This document shows, one piece after another, positions 39,522 through 47,728 of a stretch of DNA of 64,000 nucleotides; the first letter of the stretch is position 1; the number at the start of each line of letters is the position of its first letter. The notes beneath the pieces are model-generated. The model was not told the origin of the DNA, ran no database searches, and saw only the letters and a list, made by a program, of their open reading frames with translations. The stretch spans positions 1 through 64,000 of the forward strand of contig JAMXHR010000018.1 of the NCBI GenBank assembly GCA_023955635.1. The letters run 5' to 3'. The stretch is from Methanosarcina sp. ERenArc_MAG2. GTDB taxonomy: Archaea; Halobacteriota; Methanosarcinia; Methanosarcinales; Methanosarcinaceae. The translations under genes and the position numbers were made by a program.

Positions 39522-39640
39522 ATAGGACTTACGCACTGAAGTACAAAATCAAGTACATTTGGTGTTGTAACTGGTTTGGTATTTTATACAGGTAGAGGTT
39601 TAATGCTATTGATTTCTCAGTTCAACTGCGTAAGTCCTAT
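39522..39640. mobile_element. MITE family B (119 bp)
   Basis: A short non-coding element whose ends are perfect 14-bp inverted repeats, ATAGGACTTACGCA and its complement. The inner sequence encodes nothing. The TA at the ends may be the target duplication, as for IS5/IS630-like elements. The GGACTTACGCA end is of a type I associate with archaeal IS5-like elements. Confidence 0.7.
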
Positions 39641-39658
39641 ATAATGATAAAACTAAGT

Positions 39659-39777
39659 AACTGTCACAAAACAAATTAGGCATATTTTTCAGAAAGTTCA
39701 TTTTCAATTGATGATGTTGATCTTGAAAATCAAGGCATCCAATTGAAACCTGTGCATAGTTTGTTCTGTGACGACTC
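39659..39777. mobile_element. MITE family C (119 bp), ends like the nearby ISAzo13-family element
   Basis: The ends are AACTGTCACAAAACAAA on the left and, on the other strand, GAGTCGTCACAGAACAAA on the right. Both resemble the ends of the ISAzo13-family element at 40869-42154 (GGCTCGTCACAAAATAA). The direct repeat CTAAGT flanks it at 39653-39658 and 39778-39783. Inside, TTTCAATTG and CAATTGAAA are complementary, so the whole element can fold as a hairpin. Confidence 0.7.
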
Positions 39778-40868
39778 CTAAGTTACACTCAGGAGAAATA
39801 ATTTATAAAAATTCTTGATTTATAAAACTTTTGATGGTCCATCTTTATCCGATTGATGTTTTAACACACCTAAATTTCAATAGTTCCCTTAAAGTCCACT
39901 TTGATTCAATAATCCGTGCTTCTCTTGCCGGTGTATTTTTACATTCAACCCCTCTTTCATCTTTGTACCTTAATCCTCCATGACCTCTACAGAAGTTAAA
40001 ATGTGTACAATATAACTTCATTTGATACTCTAACCATTCTTTCATTTTTGAAAACCCTATTGTTTTCCTTGAAACTCTGTTGTTATCCTGTCTAAAAGTC
40101 AGGTTTTGTCTTTCAAGTAGAGTTGTTGATATTTCTCTTTGATCAATATCCTCTCCAAAGATGATCTTCTTCTCTACTTTCTCAAGTACCCCATTTTTTC
40201 TTGTTTTGACTACCTGGGCATACCTTAAATCATCAGAGGGAACGATTTTTGTTTTCTTTGGTCTTCCTTTTTTCCCAGTACTTGGAAACTCTCTCAAAAC
40301 TCCAAATTGTTTCAAAAGAGCTTCTCTATAAAAGTTTAACCCATCTGTGACAAAAACAGGAATTTTATCAGAAAGATGTTTATTAACTAATTCAACCAAC
40401 TTGTCTGCAACATACTGTTTTCTTGGACCTATTAAAAAGTCAAGTATTAGCCTGCAACATGGTACAAAAGCTACCCACATCCATGGCCCATCATCCTTGT
40501 AATCTTTCATCCTGGGAACTATTTTTTTGGATTATTACCCATAGTTCGTCCATTTCTATCTTTGGAACATCCAGGTTCTTCATCATAACGTCATTTACTT
40601 TATCGCATTGTTCAGATGCACGAACTAACCATCGCTTTACACTGGCAGGTTGTACATCTAAAACATCGGAAATGGCTTCAATGCTCATTCCTTTCATAGA
40701 CATTTTTAGAGCTAAATCGATAGTTTTCTCATCTTTGCGAAGATCATGATAAAAAGTGTCTGTATGGTCACAAAAAGCTTTACCGCAATGACGGCAAAGA
40801 TATCTTCTTGTTTTTTCTCCACGGCTTATGTAAGTTCCATTTCCAACAACATTGTCTTGATCACTAAG

Positions 40869-42154
40869 GGCTCGTCACAAAATAATTTAATTAACTCACT
40901 CCATTCTTTGGTTTGAATGTGTAATTCCATTCTCCGTGAAACTCATCAAGTATAATGCCCAATTTTTCAACCTGTTTTTTTCGATTTTAATTCCTGTTGG
41001 ATACTTATTCGTGTCTAACATGCATTTTACTTCAAGCCCTTTTGATGTAGTTGTTGCTGCAATAAGGTTTACAACTACTTCATAGCTTGTTAGTGGTTTT
41101 CCTCTCCAATTAAGAGTAATCTGGGAAAATAGTCTATGCTCTATTTTATTCCATTTACTTGTACCTGGAGGAAAGTGACAAACCGAAATCTCCAATCCGA
41201 TTTCATCCGTTAATTTTTGTAATTCTGTTTTCCACAATTTTACTCTTGATCCATTGCTTCCCCCACAATCTGCAGTAATTAAAAGTTTTTTTGCATCAGG
41301 ATATGATTTACACCCCATTAGATTCCACCATCTACGTATACTTTCAACTGCAAAAGACGCTGTATCATGATCTATGCCGACGTTTACCCATCCCTCATTA
41401 TTAGCAATGTCGTATACCCCATATGGATTTACCTTTCCCAGTTCTTTATCCTTAAAATCATATACATTGACAAGTATTGGATCTTTTTTGGACGCAATTC
41501 ACGGCCAACATTCTTGAAATTTCCGATTAACTCTTTCTTTTTAGTATCTACTGAGATTACAGGCTGATGTTCACCTTGAAATATTTTACATTTTTCACTT
41601 ATATGCTCAAATTGTTTGTCACGATCAGGATGCTCAGTTCCTTCTATGGTTTTCTTATTCGCTTGTAAACTGTAACCAAGCATGTGAAGCATATCCGCAA
41701 CTCTTGTATGGCTTACTTTATGTCCGATATTCTGAAGTTCCCCTGCTATATTTCGAAGACTTTTACAAGTCCAGAGTAAAGGAGATTCCGGATCCCCACG
41801 ACTTGTTGGTTCAATAAGTGCCTCAAGATCGGACAAAAGAGTAGGGTCTTTCTCAACAATCTTTTTACGACCTCCTCCAGGAGCACGTATTTTATTATCA
41901 GAAAGAGATTTGCCACTTTCCAGTTCAGTGCAACCTTTTTTAATTGTATTTTCAGAAATACCAGTTGCACGAGAAACTATGCTGATGTTGCCTTTGCCAA
42001 TACTAAGCGCTTCTGCAGCTGCAAATAAACGTTTGCTTTTTTCATCAAGAAAAGGTTTTAGCAAGTTATATTTTTTGGAAATAATTTCCTCAAGCATATA
42101 GACCAAATAGGATTAACTTATATAAAAAAATACTCAATCTATTTTGTTACGAAT
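40869..42154 (-). mobile_element. ISAzo13-family insertion sequence nested in IS1
   Basis: A 1,286-bp element with imperfect inverted repeats: GGCTCGTCACAAAATAA at 40869 and ATTCGTAACAAAATAGA read inward from 42154. The IS1 target sequence ACTAAG is duplicated at 40863-40868 and 42155-42160; comparison with intact copy 1 confirms the insertion point. This fixes the order of events: IS1 first, then this element. Confidence 0.88.
40891..42097 (-). CDS. ISAzo13-family (Rhodopirellula-type) DDE transposase in three frames
   Basis: N-terminal frame: helix-turn-helix (ISENTIKKGCTELESGKSLS) and ISVDTKKKELIGNFKNVGRE with the first Asp. After RPKK it shifts by -1 at A-AAA-AAG and continues DPILVNVYDFKDKELGK, GWVNVGIDHDTASFAVESIR, LLITADCGGSNGSRVKLWK and FPPGTSKWNKIEHRLFSQIT, the family hallmarks. 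Near the end a second -1 shift at A-AAA-AAC gives QVEKLGIILDEFHGEWNYTF before the stop at 40891. Both sites are standard slippery heptamers, but each could also be a lost base. Corrected length is about 403 residues. Confidence 0.85.
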
Positions 42155-42320
42155 ACTAAGACCATAGAGCTCACAGTCTTTGTTCGGACACGAAACGTTA
42201 GTAAATTGTGATTTTGGACCTCTTTTTCCCATAACAGAATATTATACAAATTAATCTATATAACCTCAATCAAATACAAATTGACCATCAAACTTTTTCA
42301 AAACCATAAATTAAAAAAGG

Positions 42321-42516
42321 TGGGGCTGGTGAGATTCGAACTCACGATCGACGGGTATCTCCGAACAACTGCTTTAACAGTTTTAGTTCTGGTGAGCATC
42401 TATCAGTGCTCCAACGGTTCCTCATTATCCTGCCCCGTCGGGCAAAATTCAGTATACCCGTTGTTCATCATTTATCCGCTGGAGCCCATCGCCATGCCGG
42501 GCTAGGCCACAGCCCC
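42321..42516 (-). tRNA. tRNA-Trp (CCA) with a 122-nt intron
   Basis: Exon 1 is 42516-42479, exon 2 is 42356-42321; joined they make a 74-nt cloverleaf. The acceptor GGGGCTG pairs with CAGCCCC, the anticodon stem ATGGG pairs with CCCGT, and the T arm is GTGAG-TTCGAAT-CTCAC. The anticodon CCA lies at 42482-42480. The intron begins after position 37, the usual archaeal site. The terminal CCA is not encoded. The intron holds a C/D guide RNA (separate entry). Confidence 0.93.
42403..42471 (-). ncRNA. C/D-box guide RNA within the tRNA-Trp intron
   Basis: On the minus strand: box C ATGATGA (42471-42465), box D' CTGA (42452-42449), box C' ATGAGGA (42425-42419), box D CTGA (42406-42403). The guide before D' (CGGGTAT) pairs with the start of exon 2 so that the fifth base upstream of D' faces position 39. 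The guide before D (TTGGAGC) pairs with exon 1 and its fifth base faces C34. This is the arrangement known from pre-tRNA-Trp of Haloferax, which guides methylation at 34 and 39. Confidence 0.85.
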
Positions 42517-42835
42517 TTAACAAGGATACTTTACAAGGATAGTGAAATACCTTTTCTCTTTTAAATAGTTAACGGCAGGAAATGATGTTTTTGTGAATCA
42601 ATTCTTATTTCATATGAGTTTTTCTTTCTCAATAAATGTATGGAAAATAAATTATTCCTGAAAGGATTTCTGAATAATTAATTGAGTTTCTGAGCATAAA
42701 AACAGTTCTAAAACTCTGACTGATTAAAAATAAAATTGGTTTTGGGATAAGCTTAATGATTAAACATAAAATGGATTTTAGGATAAGCTCAATATCGATC
42801 TTCTTATACAACTTGGGCAAAAGGAAATAAAGCAG
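42517..42835. other. Intergenic region between tRNA-Trp and the Mop gene
   Basis: About 320 bases, AT-rich. It should include the leftward promoter of the tRNA gene. The run TTTTAAATAG near 42560 is the best TATA candidate. Nothing else is evident. Confidence 0.4.
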
Positions 42836-43045
42836 TTAGTCTATGGCTATCATCACATTTGAGGCCTTGACTACTGCGTATGCTTCGCTTCCTTCTTTTA
42901 ACTTCAGGCTTTCAGCTGATGTCTTTGTGATGATGGAAGTGATTTCCGCTCCACCTGGTAACTCTATTACAATTTCAGTGTTAACTGTTCCGGTGACAAT
43001 GCTTTTAACTTTTCCTTTCAAGACGTTGCGTGCGCTTAGTTTCAT
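42836..43045 (-). CDS. Molybdate/tungstate-binding Mop (TOBE) protein
   Basis: 69 residues from the ATG at 43045 (MKLSARNVLKGKVKSIVTGT), with GGAGAG seven bases upstream. SARN at the start and IVIELPGGAEITSIITKTSA are typical of the Mop fold, which binds molybdate or tungstate as a hexamer. Such proteins store the oxyanion or supply it for enzymes such as formylmethanofuran dehydrogenase. It has no neighbours in the same operon. Confidence 0.9.
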   Translation of the reverse strand: MKLSARNVLKGKVKSIVTGTVNTEIVIELPGGAEITSIITKTSAESLKLKEGSEAYAVVKASNVMIAID

Positions 43046-43242
43046 TCTTTGCTCTCCATTCAAGTGCGGTAAAATTTCCGTTAGTTCTATTATTACTTTT
43101 CAACATTTATTGCTGACTTTTCGAATAGGCTCTTAATTGATTCACGGCATCTGATAATAATTTTTTGAATATTCATTAAATTCTGAATTTCTCTGCATCA
43201 GTATTTATAAAGTCTTCTCATATCCAACTTACCAAAAAGATT

Positions 43243-43253
43243 ATATTATAAAA
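43243..43253 (+). promoter_or_regulatory. TATA box for a leaderless acetyltransferase mRNA
   Basis: ATATTATAAAA is centred about 22-25 bases before the ATG at 43270, and no ribosome-binding site is present. Transcription would begin at or next to the start codon, so the mRNA is probably leaderless. Confidence 0.5.
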
Positions 43254-43269
43254 AACATTTATCTGTTGC

Positions 43270-43809
43270 ATGTCCCTTATTCTTTTTCCTATTAACACCG
43301 AAAGATTGTGCCTGGTTCCTGCCACTGTGAAACTCTGTCTTCTGGAACTGTATGATCGCCCGTTATTTGCTTCTACTCTCAAGGTTCATGTTCCGAAGGA
43401 ATGGCCACCTGACCAGATCACTCCTGAGGTAATAGAAGAATTTATCAAAGGAATGAAGGTGAGAGATCGGAAGATCTGGAGCTTTTACTGGCTTTTGTGC
43501 CAGAAGGACTCGGAACTGTCTGTCCTTATAGGAAGCGGAGGATTTCTCGTCCTCGAGAATGGAACTCTTGAGATAGGGTACTCCATGCTATCCGAATACC
43601 AGAGAAGAGGATATGCAACGGAGGCTGTGCGATCAATGCTTCAATGGGCTTTTTCCAGTCTCAAAAAAGACCTTATTATAGCTCACACTTATCCTTACCT
43701 CAAAGCCTCGATCCGTGTTCTGGAAAAAAACGGTTTTTTATTTAAAGGAAAAGGCCAGGAGGAAGGTACCATACTTTATGAACTCAGGAATGAAAAACTG
43801 GATAATTAA
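43270..43809 (+). CDS. GNAT acetyltransferase of the RimJ/RimL type
   Basis: 179 residues. LFPINTERLCLVPATVKLCL at the start, GSGGFLVLENGTLEIGYSML in the core, and SEYQRRGYATEAVRSMLQWA with the acetyl-CoA loop (RRGYAT), then SIRVLEKNGFLFKGK. This is the RimJ/RimL-like GNAT family that acetylates N-termini of proteins or small molecules; the target is unknown. The fold looks complete. Confidence 0.9.
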   Translation: MSLILFPINTERLCLVPATVKLCLLELYDRPLFASTLKVHVPKEWPPDQITPEVIEEFIKGMKVRDRKIWSFYWLLCQKDSELSVLIGSGGFLVLENGTLEIGYSMLSEYQRRGYATEAVRSMLQWAFSSLKKDLIIAHTYPYLKASIRVLEKNGFLFKGKGQEEGTILYELRNEKLDN

Positions 43810-44068
43810 GAGCCTATTCAAAAAGTGGTTACCTGCTGTAACTTTACAATATGCAATGCAAAACCGGAATGGATACTCTGATATTATAGACCTTATATGC
43901 CCATACATATGAACTTTACAAACCTGAAGTCAGTTTCCAATTTGTTATGGTTTATATTTGGGAAATGAATGTAAATTATCCGCTCAAAAAAGTAAAAAGC
44001 CGATATGTTTATATCTAATTGTAAATTTACTTTCAAATATAATTTCTTTATAGAATTTACATAAAATT
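43810..44068. other. Intergenic region before MITE D
   Basis: About 260 bases of AT-rich spacer after the acetyltransferase. No gene or RNA is supported. It ends in the ATAAAATT target duplication of the next element. Confidence 0.4.
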
Positions 44069-44267
44069 GACTCTGGTCCAAAATCTAGTGATTTTTGCAT
44101 TTCTTGATTGAAAATCTGAATTCGTAAGAAGAATTCAGCCTCCAATCAAAATTAACATTCGATATCTAAAGGCTTCAACCTAGAAGTAAAATCACAAGGA
44201 TTGTAACCAATTACAAAATCTAGTGATTTTTAATTTTACGTTCATCACTGGATTTTGGTACTGAGTC
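44069..44267. mobile_element. MITE family D (199 bp) with 8-bp duplication
   Basis: Terminal inverted repeats of 23 bp (19 matches) start GACTC at both ends and share CCAAAATC and AGTGA. The direct repeat ATAAAATT flanks the element at 44061-44068 and 44268-44275. Inside, CTGAATTC and GAATTCAG form a perfect 8-bp stem (44117 region), enclosed by GATTG and CAATC. No coding capacity. Confidence 0.78.
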
Positions 44268-44479
44268 ATAAAATTGAAAGAAAAATAGTTTACTGGTAAA
44301 AAGCAGATCTGGAAATCTGCTAACTGGTAAAAGGCAGCAAAAAACTTGAACACGGTTTTTTTCTATTGGTGTCTGGAAAGTCCCGGACTCTCTCGGATTC
44401 CCCCACCCGTCTTCCTGGCTGCAGGACAAGGCGTATTCCTGAAAACCTGTTGGCATTGAAGTACTAGTTCATAAAAATG

Positions 44480-44560
44480 ATACAGTGCTGTATAATTGCT
44501 GTGCACTGTTCATTCAGCATGAAAATGAACTGCTGTGCAGCGCACAGAACAATGTTGAGA
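44480..44560. promoter_or_regulatory. Hairpin upstream of the FwdB paralog
   Basis: GTTCATT and AATGAAC form a 7-bp stem around nine bases, and on either side the word TGCTGTGCA is repeated. It lies about 100-170 bases upstream of the FwdB-like start. It could be a regulator site or RNA structure; there is no further evidence. Confidence 0.35.
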
Positions 44561-44656
44561 GGTAAGCAAAATGCAAGATGATACGCGATTATCTATTTTT
44601 TCTGAAAAGGGTACCGAAGACTTATTGTTGGAAGTTTATGTCGGAGGGCTGTGACC

Positions 44657-45996
44657 ATGGTTTTCAAAAACATAATCTGTCCAGCCTGCGGGGCAGCCTG
44701 TGATGATATCCAGGTTGAATTCGGGGAAGAAAAGATTGAAGCTAAAAATTTATGTAAGATGGGAAATGCCAAGTTTAAGGCTATTAAAAGTTCCCGAAGG
44801 CTCAGGCAACCCCTTATAAAGGAGGGGGAAAATTGATGGCTGCTGCCTGGGATGAAGCTCTTGAAAAAGCTGCCGATATCCTTGTTTCGGCAAAGCGTCC
44901 CCTACTTTTCATGGGCAGCGAGACCTCATGTGAAGCACATGAAATGGGGCTTATGATTGGGGAATATCTTGGTGCGATTGTTGATTCTAATACTACGATC
45001 GGCAACGGGCCAACAGCCATGGGAATCCAGGAATCCGGAAAAGTAGGTGCAACTGAAGGGCAGAAGAAAAATCGGGGCGACCTCGTAGTTTACTGGGGCA
45101 CAAATCCTCTTGAATCCATGCCCAGACAGATGTCCAGATATGGGATTTTCCCCAGGGGTTACTGGACAAAACGCGGACGTTTCGACAGGACTATCATTAC
45201 TGTGGACCCGAGGAAAACTCCAACTGCTACAGTTTCTGACCTGCACGTGCAGCTTAACCCCAACTCCGACTATGAACTGATAAGTGCACTTTTGACGCTT
45301 TTACATGGAAAAATTCCTCATCACACAGTAGAAGAGATTACAGGAGTTCCTATCCGTGTGATGGAAAATATGCTCGATTTAATGAAACACTGTAACTCAG
45401 GCTCCATCTCTGTAGGTCTTGGCCTTTCATCATCTCTCGGAAAGCACAGGAACGTCGAAATTGCCATGAATTTTGTAAAGGAGTTGAACAATTATTCCAA
45501 GTTTACCTTTGGAATTCTCCGTGGCCACTGCAACGTTGCAGGCTTTAGCCAGGTTGCCTCCTACATGTACGGCTATCCCTTCGGGCTTGACTTCACACGC
45601 GGGTATCCGCGTTACAATCCCGGAGAATTCACAACCGTGGATGTGCTTCGAGAAAAGGATGTGGATGCAGCCTTTGTGATGTGCACTGATCTTTTAAATC
45701 AGATTCCCACCGATTGTGCAGCTTATCTTGCCGAAATTCCTCTGATCTACCTCGATACTGCTCCCTGCCCGACTATGGTTGTCTCAGACATCGTGATCCC
45801 GGGGGTAATTGACGCCATGGAATGTGACGGAACCTTCTATAGGCTCGATGATGTGGCTATTCACGTTGAACCCTTCACGGATTCTCCCTTTGAGTTCACA
45901 AAAAGCAACGAAGACACCTTAAAACAGCTTTTCGCGAAAATCAAAGAAAAAGAAGTCATACTGATTTTTCTCCCTTATACATATAAAGAGGGATGA
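44657..45996 (+). CDS. FwdB/FmdB paralog lacking the active-site Cys-His, apparent frameshift
   Basis: Resembles subunit B of formylmethanofuran dehydrogenase (molybdopterin domain). The N-terminal cluster site CPACGAACDD with a later CKMG is kept. The frame fails at KEGE and resumes as GGKLMAAAWDEALEK if one G is added to the G5 run near 44823. In the family the metal ligand Cys is followed by His in a motif like ICHGP; here it reads TIGNGP (45001-45006, codons GGC and AAC). The enzyme may be inactive or have another role. GGAGGG before ATG 44657 fixes the start. A 27-codon frame (44571-44654) ends just before it. No fwdA, C or D is near. Confidence 0.85.
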
Positions 45997-46128
45997 AAAA
46001 TCAATATCTGAAAATGCTCTCAGATTCTGTGGATTTTTGTGAAATGAAAAATTAGCATAAAACTGATATATTTTTGAACAAAAATGATAAATTGAACAAG
46101 AGTAATACAACAATCTGATTTAATTTTA

Positions 46129-46212
46129 CGCCCAGGGCAGGATTTGAACCTGCGCTCTCCCAAAGAAGAAACGGTTTTCGAGACCGTCGCCTTACCACTA
46201 GACTACCTGGGC
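46129..46212 (-). tRNA. tRNA-Ser (CGA)
   Basis: 84 nt. Acceptor GCCCAGG pairs with CCTGGGC, discriminator G. The anticodon arm is ACGGT-CTCGAAA-ACCGT, so the anticodon is CGA. A long variable arm and the T arm GCAGG-TTCAAAT-CCTGC fit a serine tRNA. No intron, no encoded CCA. Confidence 0.92.
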
Positions 46213-46409
46213 ATTTCGCTTTAAATGTAATGAAAATTTTCCGGACATTACCCGATGTTCCTGATGCAGGATTAGTGAATATGCTTTCTCTCTTATATAT
46301 CTTATTATCAGCGGGATCTATACCTTAAAAATCAAAAAGTGAACTCTGGCCTGCATTATTATCTGGTTCTTCATTTTCTGTTTCGTCTGTCTCTTTTCGA
46401 GGCTTTTCA

Positions 46410-47666
46410 TTACTTTTTTTCCGGGTTTACTTTTTTCTCTGGTTTTATCTTATCAAGGTCTGCGAACGAAATCTGTCCATTGGATCGGGGGTTTACCACT
46501 TTCAGGTTTTCAGGCAGCTCCAGCCAGCCATACTGTCCCCCTCCGCCAGGGTGGATTATAACATTGCCTTTCCTGAAGGCCAGGATCGCATTTACTATCC
46601 TATCATCGTCCACTATTTTAAGAACTTCAGGTTCTGAATATATAAGGGCTTCAACCTCGTTTCCAAAGCGTTCTACAAGCTTATTCCAGGCAGTTTGCAC
46701 ACCTTTTGTCTGGACGCTTGCGTGGCCGAGAGCCATCTGGATTATCTCTGCAAGAGGAATCAGGTGAAGATAAGGGGACGGTGATCAGGGTGTCTGGATT
46801 CTTTAAAATCTGCAAGTTCGTTAATGCGGTCCAAAACCCCTTTCTTTATAATGCCTCCACATATCGGGCAGCGCCATTTATTCTCAACAGCTTCAGGCAA
46901 CGCATACTGAGTAAAACACTTAATACAGGCTGACCGGTTGTATTTGCCTTCTTCAGGAAAAACCCCACATTCAGAGTAGCTCTGTATCCCTGTTCTCTCA
47001 GAATAGCTTTTTTCAGGCCGTCAAAGGTAATCTCAGGAACCTCAAACTGCGTGAACTCTCTTGCCAGTTTGTTGGTCGAAGGGGAATGGGCGTCGGAGTT
47101 TGAAAGAAAAGTCAGGTGGTGCAGCTCTTCGATTCTATCTGCATAATCGCTGTCCGCACTCAGGCCAAGCTCCAGGAAAGAAATGTAATCTGTCATATCT
47201 CCATAGCAGCTTTTCAGGCTGTCATGGTAGCCGTAAAGTGCCGTCCAGGGAGTAAAGGCATGGCAAGGGCCGATAAGTGCTCCAAGGTCTTTTGCAATTT
47301 CTGCAATTTCATTGCCGTCCAACCTGACACTGGGACGGCCATCGGCTTCAAGGTTGCCGAAAGGAGCAATACGTTCTACCAGTTCTTCAGCTTTTGAAAT
47401 TGAAGGTAAAATGAGAAGGTGATGTACGCGTTTGCTGTCTTCTATCTCGGTAGTAGGGATAAAATAAATGTCTTCGATGCGGATTTCTTCATTCGAAACC
47501 GATGCTTTCTTGATTTCTTCGAGCCACTTCGGATGAGTGCAGTCTGCAGTACCTAGCAATTCCATCCCTTTTTTGAAGCCTCCCTGGCAATTGTCAGCAA
47601 TTCCATCTTTCTGGAAGATGCCATGGAGTACTTTGAATGGAGATGGAGGTCTGTATTGACTTTCAT
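46410..47666 (-). CDS. Endonuclease Q-like PHP-family protein, three apparent frameshifts
   Basis: Starts MKVNTDLHIHSKYSMASSRK (ATG 47666), the PHP metal site DLHIHS. Three one-base gaps in homopolymers then break it: A6 before GMELLGTADCTHP, T5 before PEEGKYNRSACIKCF, and C4 before YLHLIPLAEIIQMALGHASV. With these restored the protein has about 419 residues and all parts of the EndoQ family: PHP domain (SNSDAHSPSTNKLAREF), zinc finger (CIKCF and CPICGG), and C-terminal helical part (GHASVQTKGVQTAWNKL). EndoQ cuts DNA 5' of deaminated bases such as uracil and hypoxanthine. Confidence 0.82.
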
Positions 47667-47728
47667 TCCCTTCCCTTTTCTCAGAGGCTCTATTTTAGTT
47701 CCTGATTTTTTCAGTTATATATGCCATC

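Larger units (their letters stand above)
39845..42232 (-). pseudogene. IS1-family transposase disrupted by an ISAzo13-type insertion
   Basis: The start (MGKRGPK-like, ATG 42232) and about 24 codons lie at 42161-42232. The rest of frame A (42 kb side removed) continues from 40862 to 40491, and frame B is at 39845-40510 (WMWVAFVPCCRLIL, IPVFVTDGLNFYREAL). The A7 recoding tract is again present at the A/B junction. The insertion splits frame A within the zinc-ribbon part between its two cysteine pairs, so the gene cannot be made as one protein. Confidence 0.88.
39833..42289 (-). mobile_element. IS1-family insertion sequence, copy 3, interrupted by another IS
   Basis: Terminal inverted repeats starting GATGGTC lie at 39833 and, reversed, at 42289. 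The direct repeat AAACTTTT flanks the element at 39825-39832 and 42290-42297. Taking out the inserted ISAzo13-type element and one copy of its duplication leaves about 1,165 bp, the same as copies 1 and 2. The transposase is about 97% identical to copy 1. Confidence 0.92.

Noticed and set aside
42629..42820. Small hydrophobic minus-strand frame between tRNA-Trp and Mop
   Set aside because: AT-rich, no ribosome-binding site, and the pattern is repeated simple sequence.
44220..44456. Open frame of 78 codons on the minus strand
   Set aside because: It overlaps the right end of MITE D, has no ribosome-binding site and no protein-like pattern.
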